DNA of 64,000 nt from NCBI GenBank assembly GCA_017561575.1, contig JAFZBS010000010.1, positions 1-64,000 of the forward strand, in the 5' to 3' direction. The stretch's first letter is position 1. Each line of letters opens with the position of its first letter. Below, in pieces: positions 43,088 to 51,663 of the stretch. A model generated the notes under the pieces. The model saw only the letters and a program-made list of their open reading frames with translations. It searched no databases and had not been told where the DNA came from. Source of the DNA: Candidatus Saccharimonadota bacterium (lineage in GTDB: Bacteria > Patescibacteriota > Saccharimonadia > Saccharimonadales > Saccharimonadaceae). Made by a program: the position numbers and the translations under genes.

Positions 43088-43114
43088 TTAGCACTCAACT
43101 AACACGAGTGCCAG
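43088..43114. promoter_or_regulatory. CIRCE operator of dnaK
   Basis: TTAGCACTC-N9-GAGTGCCAG: perfect left arm, right arm with two changes. Lies in the 5' leader, so dnaK is controlled by the HrcA encoded at 7282-7983. Confidence 0.92.
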
Positions 43115-43129
43115 AAAAGGAGTATAAAA

Positions 43130-45016
43130 ATGTCAAAAATAATCGGAATTGATCTCGGTACCACTAATAGCGCATTCGCTTATATGGTTGCCGGTAAACC
43201 AGAAGTTATCACAAATGCCGAAGGCGATCGCACTACTCCATCAGTAGTTGCTGTCACTAAAAAAGGCGAAAGGCTAGTTGGCAAAGTCGCTCAACGCCAA
43301 CGTGTCACCAACCCAAAAAACACTATTTATGGCATCAAACGTCTCATCGGCCGTAAATTTGACGATGATGAAGTCCAGCGCGATCTTAAAATCAGTCCCT
43401 ACAAAATCGTCAAAAAAGGTCACGGTGTAGCCGTCGAAATGGATGATAAGGAATATACCCCAGAGGAAATTTCCGCTATGGTCCTTAGCAAAATTAAAGC
43501 CGACGCTGAAGCCTTCCTCGGTGAACCAGTCACTGAAGCCATCATCACCGTTCCTGCCTATTTCGATGATTCTCAACGCCAGGCCACCAAAGATGCTGGT
43601 AAAATTGCTGGCCTAGAAGTCAAGCGTATTATCAACGAACCTACCGCAGCTGCTCTTGCCTACGGTCTCGAATCCAAAAAAGACGAAAAAATTGTCGTTT
43701 TCGATCTCGGTGGTGGTACTTTCGATGTCTCCGTCCTTGAACTCGGTGATGGCGTTTTTGAAGTTATGTCCACTAATGGCGATACCCACCTAGGCGGCGA
43801 AGATTTTGATAATATTCTTGTAAACTATCTAGTTGATGAATTCAAAAAAGAGTCTGGCATAGATATCACCAATGATGCAGCCGCTATGCAACGTGTTAAG
43901 GACGAAGCTGAAAAAGCCAAGAAGGAGTTGTCAAGTTCCACTTCTACCGACATCAATCTTCCCTTCCTTTCTGCCGATGCTGATGGTCCAAAACATTTCG
44001 AATACACTTTAACCCGCGCCAAACTCGAGGAGCTAGTTGAACCACTTCTCGATCGTCTCGCTGGCCCAGTTGAAAAAGCCCTCGAAGATGCTAAACTTAG
44101 CACCAAAGACATCGATGAAGTTGTTATGGTAGGTGGTATGACTCGTATGCCAGCCGTTATTGAAAAAGTCAAAAAACTCTTTGGCAAGGACCCAATGCAG
44201 GGCGTCAATCCAGATGAAGTAGTAGCTGTCGGTGCTGCCATTCAAGGCGGCGTACTCCAAGGTGACGTAAAAGACATCTTGCTTCTCGATGTCACCCCAC
44301 TTACCCTCGGTATCGAAACTATGGGTGGCGTACGCACTCCACTTATAGACCGCAATACTACCATCCCAACATCCAAATCCGAAGTATTCTCTACCGCAAG
44401 CGACAATCAACCCCAAGTTGAAATCCATGTTCTCCAAGGCGAGCGTGAATTCGCTAAAGACAACAAGTCTCTAGGTCGCTTTATCCTAGATGGCATTGCA
44501 CCAGCCCCTCGCGGTGTTCCACAAATTGAAGTCACCTTCAATCTTGACGCCAATGGTATTTTGAATGTCACAGCCAAAGATAAGGGAACTGGCAAAGAAC
44601 AATCAATTACTATTCAAAATTCCGGCAACATGAGTAAGGAAGATATCGAAAAAGCTCGTAAAGAAGCCGAAACTCATGCCGAAGAAGATAAAAAGAAAAA
44701 AGACACTATCGATGCTAAAAACCACCTAGAAAACGCTGTCTACCAAGCTGAAAAAATGCCAGATGAATACAAGGATAAAATCAGTGACGAAGATAAAAAG
44801 ACCATCAAAAAGGCCGTCGAAGATGCAAAAAAGACCCTAAATGATGAATCCGCCGACAAAGATGCCCTCGAAAAAGCCGCCAAGGACTTGTCTGATCGCA
44901 TCATGCCAATCGGCGCCAAGATGTATCAACAAGCCTCATCTGACAACTCTGACGACAAAAAATCAGGCAAAAAGGATGACGACGACGCAGTTGAAGGCGA
45001 AGTAGTCGACAAATAG
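43130..45016 (+). CDS. dnaK: Chaperone DnaK (Hsp70)
   Basis: 628 residues. N-terminal ATPase [15 protein letters not shown], phosphate loops ([33 protein letters not shown]), linker [10 protein letters not shown], peptide-binding domain and an acidic C-terminal lid. Uses GrpE from the hrcA operon. No dnaJ follows it here. AAAGGAG site 7 bases upstream. Confidence 0.98.
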   Translation: MSKIIGIDLGTTNSAFAYMVAGKPEVITNAEGDRTTPSVVAVTKKGERLVGKVAQRQRVTNPKNTIYGIKRLIGRKFDDDEVQRDLKISPYKIVKKGHGVAVEMDDKEYTPEEISAMVLSKIKADAEAFLGEPVTEAIITVPAYFDDSQRQATKDAGKIAGLEVKRIINEPTAAALAYGLESKKDEKIVVFDLGGGTFDVSVLELGDGVFEVMSTNGDTHLGGEDFDNILVNYLVDEFKKESGIDITNDAAAMQRVKDEAEKAKKELSSSTSTDINLPFLSADADGPKHFEYTLTRAKLEELVEPLLDRLAGPVEKALEDAKLSTKDIDEVVMVGGMTRMPAVIEKVKKLFGKDPMQGVNPDEVVAVGAAIQGGVLQGDVKDILLLDVTPLTLGIETMGGVRTPLIDRNTTIPTSKSEVFSTASDNQPQVEIHVLQGEREFAKDNKSLGRFILDGIAPAPRGVPQIEVTFNLDANGILNVTAKDKGTGKEQSITIQNSGNMSKEDIEKARKEAETHAEEDKKKKDTIDAKNHLENAVYQAEKMPDEYKDKISDEDKKTIKKAVEDAKKTLNDESADKDALEKAAKDLSDRIMPIGAKMYQQASSDNSDDKKSGKKDDDDAVEGEVVDK

Positions 45017-45098
45017 GGTGGGTGGCGCGCGAAGGGGGACCCCCAAAATGTTTGCTAAGCAAAATTTTGGGGGAAGAGCGCGACAGGACCCACCCTAT
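45013..45098. repeat. Nested inverted repeat after dnaK
   Basis: Three nested arm pairs: ATAGGGTGGGT/ACCCACCCTAT, CGCGC/GCGCG, CCCCCAAAAT/ATTTTGGGGG. It begins at the dnaK stop and ends 11 bases before the -10 box of pta. No T-run, so it may act as an mRNA-protecting or attenuating structure or a mobile palindrome. Confidence 0.75.
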
Positions 45099-45114
45099 AT
45101 GGTATAATGATGGT

Positions 45115-45876
45115 ATGAAAATCGTATTCCCCGAACTAGAAAACTCGATAGCAAAAGAGGCCATTAAAAGCTTCCCGTCTATCGAGTTTTTTAACGCTGA
45201 TAATCTAGATGATGCCGCCGAAATGGTCAATAATAACAAAGTCGATTCCATGATTTCCGGCCTCGATTATTCCTCCCGCGATGTTGTCCTCGCTTATAAA
45301 AACCATCTCCCGCTTGAATCTACTTATTTCTCAAGCTGCTTCATCATGAAAAGACCAAATGATAATTATTATCTTACTCTCGCCGATTGCGGTATCAACA
45401 AACTCCCAGATGAAAATCAGCTTTACACTGTCGTCGAAGACACCGCTAAAACTCACCTAACATATTACGGTGAACAACCAAAAATCGCTATGCTTTCCTA
45501 TTCCACTTACGGTTCTGGTGGCAAAAACCCCGACCTTGAAAAAATCTACAACGTTATAAATAGAATTAAAGAAAATCACCCCGATTGGATTATCGACGGC
45601 GAAATGCAACTTGACGCCGCGATTAACCCAGAAGTTGCCAGCAAAAAAACACCAAATTCGCCCCTGCAGGGAAACGCTAATATTCTTATCGTTCCAGATT
45701 TAAATAGTGGCAACATTCTTTACAAATCTCTGGAACGCTTTGGCGGTTTTATTGCCGCTGGCCCCATTATCCAAGGCTTCAAAAAACCTCTCGCCGACCT
45801 CTCCCGTGGCAGCACTATAGAAGACGTTGTTCTAACCATTGAAGTAATTAAGACATTACTAGAAAGGAATAAATGA
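45115..45876 (+). CDS. pta: Phosphate acetyltransferase-like protein (short)
   Basis: 253 residues, versus about 330 in typical single-domain Pta. MKIVFPELENS start, MISGLDYSSRDVV, the family-typical SYSTYGSGGKNPDLEKI and DGEMQLDAAINPEVA, then the C-terminal NILYKSLERFGGFIAAGPIIQG. It would interconvert acetyl-CoA and acetyl phosphate. Leaderless: TGG-TATAAT + six bases + ATG 45115. ATGA overlap with glmM. Confidence 0.85.
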   Translation: MKIVFPELENSIAKEAIKSFPSIEFFNADNLDDAAEMVNNNKVDSMISGLDYSSRDVVLAYKNHLPLESTYFSSCFIMKRPNDNYYLTLADCGINKLPDENQLYTVVEDTAKTHLTYYGEQPKIAMLSYSTYGSGGKNPDLEKIYNVINRIKENHPDWIIDGEMQLDAAINPEVASKKTPNSPLQGNANILIVPDLNSGNILYKSLERFGGFIAAGPIIQGFKKPLADLSRGSTIEDVVLTIEVIKTLLERNK

Positions 45877-47189
45877 AATATTTTGGCACCGATGGTATCC
45901 GTCAGGAAGCTAATAAATTCACAAAAGATTTTTTGAACTCCATCATCGTTGGTCTCGCTGACTATGCTGGTACCGACAAAAAAGTTCTTATTGGTGGCGA
46001 CACCCGCGAATCGTCTGAATGGATTTTACAAGATTTATCCGAGGCTCTTGAATCGCTTGGCTTTGAATACGCATCCGTCAACGTTCTTCCCACCCCCGCC
46101 ATCAACTACTGTTTTTTTGAAATGGGCTTTGATTTTGCCATTGATGTCACTGCTTCCCATAATCCCTATACCGACAACGGCATCAAAATTTTCGAACGTG
46201 GCGCCAAAACCGGCATCAAGCTCACCGAACCAGGCTGCATGGCAATCGAAAAAGCTCTTGAAGAACATAAAACCATCAATATCGTTGCAACCACAGATCG
46301 TGCCAACCTTCACGAGGAAGCCGTCAATATATATAAAGAACATCTTCTCTCTTATCTCAAAGAAGCTGATTTTTCTGGTCTCAACTTAGGTATGGATTGT
46401 GCAAATGGCGCCATGAGCACCATCAACAAATCCATTTTTGCAGACCTTGGTGCAAATGTCGAACTAATTAATGCCGACGAAAACTATGGCCAGGGCATCA
46501 ACAGCAACTGCGGTTCCACTCATTTAGAGCAGTTAAAATCTCTCGTCACGGAAAACAACTTAGACTTTGGTATTGCTTTTGATGGTGACGGCGACCGTAC
46601 GCTACTTATTAATCACAATGGAGAAGAAGTAGACGGCGACGAAATGATTGCCATCCTTGCTAATTACTTAAATCTCGACAAAATCGCCATCAGTGTCATG
46701 GCCAATCAAGGCATTATTAACTGGGCAAAGGAAAATCACGTCCATGCCGAAATTACACCAGTAGGCGACTCTAATGTCGCTGAAGCCATGCGCATTCATC
46801 ATATTGATATTGGTGGAGAACAATCCGGCCACGTCATTCTCCCTGGTGAAACCACTGGCGACGGTATGCTCACTTCTCTCATGATTACTAAAGTTGTTAC
46901 CGAAACAAACAAACCTCTTCATGAGCTCGCAAGTATCATCACCAAATACCCTCAGGTTATCGTCAACATGCCTGCCACCAAAGAGCAAAAAGAAAACCTA
47001 AAATCTTCCGAAGAAGTCAAAAAACTCCTTCTTGAATACGATGAAAAATTAAAATCCGCAGATGGCCGCCTCCTCGTTCGCCCATCTGGCACCGAACTTC
47101 TCATTCGTATCACCATGTGGGGGAATGATAAAGAACAAATCACCAAACTCGCCAATCAATTAAAAAATAAATTAGGAGAAATGTTATGA
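45873..47189 (+). CDS. glmM: Phosphoglucosamine mutase-like phosphohexomutase
   Basis: 438 residues. MKYFGTDGIRQEAN, active-site Ser in TASHNPYTDNGIKIF, metal loop DGDGDRTLL, sugar loop GEQSGHVI and C-terminal RPSGTE(LL). Converts glucosamine 6-phosphate to glucosamine 1-phosphate. It sits in an operon with pta and a GNAT by 4-base overlaps; glmS is 4.5 kb away. Confidence 0.9.
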   Translation: MKYFGTDGIRQEANKFTKDFLNSIIVGLADYAGTDKKVLIGGDTRESSEWILQDLSEALESLGFEYASVNVLPTPAINYCFFEMGFDFAIDVTASHNPYTDNGIKIFERGAKTGIKLTEPGCMAIEKALEEHKTINIVATTDRANLHEEAVNIYKEHLLSYLKEADFSGLNLGMDCANGAMSTINKSIFADLGANVELINADENYGQGINSNCGSTHLEQLKSLVTENNLDFGIAFDGDGDRTLLINHNGEEVDGDEMIAILANYLNLDKIAISVMANQGIINWAKENHVHAEITPVGDSNVAEAMRIHHIDIGGEQSGHVILPGETTGDGMLTSLMITKVVTETNKPLHELASIITKYPQVIVNMPATKEQKENLKSSEEVKKLLLEYDEKLKSADGRLLVRPSGTELLIRITMWGNDKEQITKLANQLKNKLGEML

Positions 47190-47626
47190 AAATAACAACT
47201 TTAACTGAATACACACCCGAAACCGCCAATCGAATCAGGGAACTCCTAATTCAGCTTTCGCGTAGTGGCAAAGACCGCGGCGAAATCCCCAAAGAATGGT
47301 TTGACGAACTGATTGCTTCCCCATTTCATGACATGCTTCTTGCAATTGACGATGACGGTAAAATCCAAGGTATTGCCACTGTGTCCGTCATCATGGGACC
47401 TATCGTTCGCAAAAACTCCTATCTAGAAGATTTTGTTACCGACAAAGCCGTTCGCGGCAAAGGTGTAGGCAGCCTTCTTTGGGAAGCTATTTTGCAATGG
47501 TCTATGGCCCATGGTTGCAAAGAGCTCAACTTTACTTCCGGTCAAGGTCGCGAAGAAGCCTGGAAATTCTACCAAGGAAGAGGTGCCGAAATCTACGAAA
47601 CCAATTTCTTCCGAAAAACTATATAA
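47186..47626 (+). CDS. GNAT acetyltransferase, possibly GNA1-like
   Basis: 146 residues. GNAT fold with acetyl-CoA loop VRGKGVGSLLWEAI (about 90-103) preceded by YLEDFVTDKA, and C-terminal EEAWKFYQGRGAEIYET. Overlaps glmM by 4 bases, so it may acetylate a glucosamine phosphate as eukaryotic GNA1 does. That is inference from context; generic GNAT is certain. The 3' end overlaps the convergent polymerase gene by 34 bases. Confidence 0.85.
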   Translation: MKITTLTEYTPETANRIRELLIQLSRSGKDRGEIPKEWFDELIASPFHDMLLAIDDDGKIQGIATVSVIMGPIVRKNSYLEDFVTDKAVRGKGVGSLLWEAILQWSMAHGCKELNFTSGQGREEAWKFYQGRGAEIYETNFFRKTI

Positions 47627-49095
47627 AAAACTACCGGTAATATATATATCTGCAACGCATTTGCAAAACCAGAGAAGAAGAATAAAGATACCGCGTAAGC
47701 TACCAACAAAGGGAGCAATAATGCGCTAGCTGGACTTTTTGCAAAAACCCTAAATAACAAAACGACAACGATCAACGCCAGTACAACACCAACGAGCCCA
47801 AGTTCTAACAGTACGCTCGCATACTCATTTTGCACTATTTCTTTTGGCGACCAAATTAGTCCTTCATCATACATCGCTTTTCCTGCACCACCAATTCCTA
47901 CCCCGATTGCTACATTCTTAAAATCTTTCGACCACACCTTTATAGCATTACGCGTCAGTTCCATTCGGATATTCGTAGACTCCTCCACATAGCCATCATA
48001 AACTGGAGCATCATCAGGTATGTTCACCGGCACATCGTCAGATTCCTTCTCCCTAACATCAATTATTCCAAGCGACAAATGATTTAATACTTTTGCCACC
48101 GCCGATCCATACGTAGTACTAGTTGGTCCTACAGCCGCCATAATTCCTTGCAAATTAAGTACGGAAAGAAAAGAGAGAATTATCACCCCCCAAACCATCA
48201 TTAATCTTTTTACAATTTTTTTCCTCTCCCGCACCAACAAGAATCCACTCATAAACATCATTGCCACAATGAATGAATAAATTGCTCCTCGCGAAAACGT
48301 CAAAAACAGTGTGGATACAATTATAAAGAAATAGAATAATAAGAATTTGGGGCATAAAAAGCGCGAACCGGAGTGATTTTTACAACGATCACGGAGCGAA
48401 TCACGAAACTGCAATTTCGTGTGAGCTCCGACTGATCCGTTGTAAAAATTATCACCGCGAGAGCGCTCCTGTCCCAAATTCTTATTATTCTGTTTCTTGA
48501 AGTATAACCACACTGCCACTAACGCTGGCGCAAGAAGCAAATTTCCCATAAATTGTGGTTCTATAGCAAATCCATTCGGATGCGGAAAACCAAACATTTG
48601 CGACACACAACCAGGACACATCAACGTCTGTTCTCTAGATAAACCCGCTACGTCAAGAATGCTTTGCACTAAGCACCACCCACACACAAGAAGCGACGAC
48701 AAGAATAATCCTTTCAAAAAATTCCGACAAAAATCTTCTTTGTTCCCCACAATATCACGAAGCGAAACAACAGCCAGACCAGCAAAATAAACCAGCCACA
48801 TTATCCCGACCGTCAGTATTCCTCGAACCAAATTCAATGACCAAATCAAAGACAAGCTAGCAAAAATAGGGAATAGAAGCATAGTCCACCATTTAAAGAT
48901 TCCGCCTAATCTTTTTTCTCGAACCAAAAGCACTAAAGAAACTAAATCAAAAAGCACCAACCATATCAACGGCAGGGAAAGTTCAAAATTCATTGTATTG
49001 TCAGAACCAAAAGTGATAATCGGATAATACGAAAAGAAAAGTACTGCCGGCAAAGCATAAATCAATCCTTTAAAAACCTTATTTAGTTTTTTCAT
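47593..49095 (-). CDS. O-antigen ligase/polymerase-like membrane protein (Wzy/WaaL type)
   Basis: 500 residues with about 12 hydrophobic helices and the FLTFSRGAIYSF segment typical of WaaL/Wzy proteins, plus a large outer loop (about 310-400). Probably polymerises or ligates the exopolysaccharide made by the two upstream genes. A 159-bp palindromic element (48333-48491) is embedded in frame and adds a hydrophilic stretch between two helices. Overlaps the upstream glycosyltransferase by 17 bases. Confidence 0.85.
   Translation of the reverse strand: MKKLNKVFKGLIYALPAVLFFSYYPIITFGSDNTMNFELSLPLIWLVLFDLVSLVLLVREKRLGGIFKWWTMLLFPIFASLSLIWSLNLVRGILTVGIMWLVYFAGLAVVSLRDIVGNKEDFCRNFLKGLFLSSLLVCGWCLVQSILDVAGLSREQTLMCPGCVSQMFGFPHPNGFAIEPQFMGNLLLAPALVAVWLYFKKQNNKNLGQERSRGDNFYNGSVGAHTKLQFRDSLRDRCKNHSGSRFLCPKFLLFYFFIIVSTLFLTFSRGAIYSFIVAMMFMSGFLLVRERKKIVKRLMMVWGVIILSFLSVLNLQGIMAAVGPTSTTYGSAVAKVLNHLSLGIIDVREKESDDVPVNIPDDAPVYDGYVEESTNIRMELTRNAIKVWSKDFKNVAIGVGIGGAGKAMYDEGLIWSPKEIVQNEYASVLLELGLVGVVLALIVVVLLFRVFAKSPASALLLPLLVAYAVSLFFFSGFANALQIYILPVVFYIVFRKKLVS
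48333..48491. repeat. In-frame palindromic insertion element
   Basis: Perfect 19-base terminal arms (48333-48351, 48473-48491), further inner arms (GTGATTTTTACAACG / CGTTGTAAAAATTATCAC; CACGAAA/TTTCGTG). Total 159 bp, exactly 53 codons, all open in the host gene's frame. Resembles Rickettsia palindromic elements in behaviour, not sequence. Confidence 0.8.
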
Positions 49096-50209
49096 TTAAA
49101 AACCCCTTCAATTCATCATCAAATCGCTTCGCGCTAAATTTATCTGCCGTCTTTACAACAAAATCAGAATTAAACTTCATCTTTTCGAATTTAATTATCC
49201 CATCAACCAAAGATTTAACTGTCTGCTTATCAAACAAAACACCATTCTTGCCATCTATAATATAATCAAGTGCTCCACCATCACCAAATGCAATAACGGG
49301 GCAACCAGCCGCTAGCGCCTCAACCGGAGCAATACCAAATGGCTCCATACTAGGGAACAAGTAACCCTTTGCATCCGCAAGATAATTTCTTAATTCTTCC
49401 TTTTTCATCAAAGGGAAAAACCGAATCAGGGAACTTCCACCCGCAATTTTCATTAACCTTTTATGCTCAGGCCCCTCACCTATTACATAAAGTGGACGTT
49501 CAAGCTTAAGGCAAGCTTTGACAGCCAAATCCAACCTCTTCCATGTCACTTGCCTAGATGTCACCACATAAAAGTTTTCCACAGGGTTTTCCACAACCAT
49601 GTTTCCCTTTTTCATTTGCTTTTCTAACGTTTTTATTTTAAAATCATCAACCTCAACCGGTGGGCAAATAACCGTTGCTTCCCTCTTATAGTATTTCTTT
49701 ATCAAGTCCCTTGCATATCCAGATATTGTCACAAAATAATTTACACCTTGCGCCGCCTTGTAATCTGCCTTCCTTAGAGGTTTCACTAAAGCCTTAAAAC
49801 AAACTCTCACGAGTGGGTTAAGGATTCCAAACCCGGGGTTCTCTACATATTCGTCATACATTTGCCAATAATATTGTGTCGGCACATGGCAATACGAAAC
49901 GTGAATTCCGTCCGGAGCTTTCACGGCTTTGGCTTCAGCCCCCGTTACCGAAATAACCAAATCATACCCCGATAAATCAAGATGAGAAAACCATCTTTGC
50001 CTAAGCGGCCCCAAAAACCGCCTTAAACAAACCGGAAAAATTTGCAACCACCCCGTCCTTACATCGGCATCAAGAAACCAATCAATTCCTTTTTTTGAAT
50101 ATTTTGAAGTATAAATCGGTGCTTGCGGGTATAATCTATGCACCTCGAGTAGCACCTTCTCAGCCCCACCAATATTAGTTAGCCAATCACAAACGATTGC
50201 AACTTTCAT
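49079..50209 (-). CDS. Glycosyltransferase family 4
   Basis: 376 residues. GT-B fold: N-terminal VAIVCDWLTNIGGAEKVLLE, CHVPTQYYW, and C-terminal donor-site pattern EPFGIAPVEALAAGCPVIAFGDGG (E-x7-E motif). Adds a sugar to the lipid-linked primer made by the upstream gene. ATGA overlap with the sugar transferase. Confidence 0.93.
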   Translation of the reverse strand: MKVAIVCDWLTNIGGAEKVLLEVHRLYPQAPIYTSKYSKKGIDWFLDADVRTGWLQIFPVCLRRFLGPLRQRWFSHLDLSGYDLVISVTGAEAKAVKAPDGIHVSYCHVPTQYYWQMYDEYVENPGFGILNPLVRVCFKALVKPLRKADYKAAQGVNYFVTISGYARDLIKKYYKREATVICPPVEVDDFKIKTLEKQMKKGNMVVENPVENFYVVTSRQVTWKRLDLAVKACLKLERPLYVIGEGPEHKRLMKIAGGSSLIRFFPLMKKEELRNYLADAKGYLFPSMEPFGIAPVEALAAGCPVIAFGDGGALDYIIDGKNGVLFDKQTVKSLVDGIIKFEKMKFNSDFVVKTADKFSAKRFDDELKGFLNEKTK

Positions 50210-51630
50210 CTCGCCCCGTCTCGCCTAATCACCATTACAATCGTTTTGAAGAAAACCTGAATATCAAGCATCAATGACCAATTAGTAACATAATAAATAT
50301 CAAGGGCTCTTCTCTCCTCAAACGAAATATCCCTTCTACCAGACACCTGAGCAAAACCAGTTAAGCCTGACTTAACCTGCAAAATCAGCGAGCCGTCGTC
50401 ATATTCGCTTATCTCATTAAGAGGTAAAGCCCTCGGCCCGATAAGAGAGATGTCTCCTCTTAAAACATTAAATAACTGTGGCAATTCATCTATTGACGTC
50501 TTTCTAAGGAACCGTCCTATCTTAGTAATTCTTGGGTCATTTTCGATCGAATCCCCTTCCAGATGATACTCCTTAATTAAATCTGGCTTCCCCATCTTTT
50601 TAAATGCCTCTTCTGGAGACATCCCACTCCATTCAGGTCTCATTGAACGAAACTTATAGCATCTAAATTTCCTTCCGTATTGCGTCACGCGCTCACCAGA
50701 ATAAATTGGTGAATGGTGAACATCAGATAGTTTTAATATTAACCACACTATTGCCATCGGTATTGCTGCTATAATAATTGCAAACAAAGAAAAAACTATG
50801 TCAAATAGTCTTTTTATCAACGCCGCCCCGCCAGTAAGAGGCGTCAATCTTACAAGTACCGCTGGGGTATTGCCAATTAGCTCCATATCACCAAAATGAG
50901 ACGAAAGTGCCGTTTCGCTTGGTACAAAGTAATAAAGCATTTGTTTTTCAATCGCTTCTCTGAACACATGTTCAGTATTCTCTTCGTCCGTCTGGAAAAT
51001 TATATCAACTTTTCTCTTTTTCAATGCCTCGCCTAGCGTGCCAAATCGCTTTTTTCTTAGATCTATTGGTATATATTTTTCATCCGCCACAATTCCCGAT
51101 ATTTTATATCCACACCCAGGATTAGACGCAATATAATTTGTCAAATAATCGGTATTCTTATGATTACCTATAATCACTACTCTCTGCACTCCATAATTCT
51201 TCTTAAATATCTGCTTCATGATAAAGCGCACCAGCCCACGTTCAAACATCAAAAACACTAATGACAATGCCGCAGACATTACAGCCATCACCCTTACTGG
51301 AAAAATATCTTCACCAACAAAGTAACCGTAGACAATGAGTGCCCCTACACCAAGCACAGCCGCAAGAAACAGCCGCCAAATTTCTGGTAATCTAGTTTTC
51401 CCAAGAAAAATTGTTTTTTTATAGAGTCCAAGCCCCGCCAAAATAATCAACAGAATTGGCACCAACCAGGCAATTGTAGTAGTAAAAACAAAAAGCTGTG
51501 ACTGAAATTCATAAGGCCTCGGGTCCACATGAACGCGTATAAAATACGCTGTTGCATAAGAAGCTATCAAAGCCAAACCATCACCTAGAACCAAAGCTAT
51601 TCTAAACAGCCGGTCTACTTTATTATTCAT
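50206..51630 (-). CDS. Polyprenyl-phosphate sugar phosphotransferase (WbaP/WcaJ-like)
   Basis: 474 residues. Five N-terminal transmembrane helices in all, a CoA-binding-like soluble domain (about 145-240), then the catalytic bacterial sugar-transferase domain with KFRSMRPEWS, DELPQLFNVLRGD, IGPRALP and SGLTGFAQVSGR. Starts glycan assembly on undecaprenyl phosphate. First gene of a three-gene operon with the GT4 and the polymerase. Leaderless: TGA-TATAAT + six bases + ATG. Confidence 0.94.
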   Translation of the reverse strand: MNNKVDRLFRIALVLGDGLALIASYATAYFIRVHVDPRPYEFQSQLFVFTTTIAWLVPILLIILAGLGLYKKTIFLGKTRLPEIWRLFLAAVLGVGALIVYGYFVGEDIFPVRVMAVMSAALSLVFLMFERGLVRFIMKQIFKKNYGVQRVVIIGNHKNTDYLTNYIASNPGCGYKISGIVADEKYIPIDLRKKRFGTLGEALKKRKVDIIFQTDEENTEHVFREAIEKQMLYYFVPSETALSSHFGDMELIGNTPAVLVRLTPLTGGAALIKRLFDIVFSLFAIIIAAIPMAIVWLILKLSDVHHSPIYSGERVTQYGRKFRCYKFRSMRPEWSGMSPEEAFKKMGKPDLIKEYHLEGDSIENDPRITKIGRFLRKTSIDELPQLFNVLRGDISLIGPRALPLNEISEYDDGSLILQVKSGLTGFAQVSGRRDISFEERRALDIYYVTNWSLMLDIQVFFKTIVMVIRRDGAR

Positions 51631-51663
51631 ATATATATTATATCACAAAATAAGCCTTATGTC

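Noticed and set aside
45022-45114. N-terminal extension of pta
   Set aside because: Would be translated from the nested hairpin and upstream of the -10 box.
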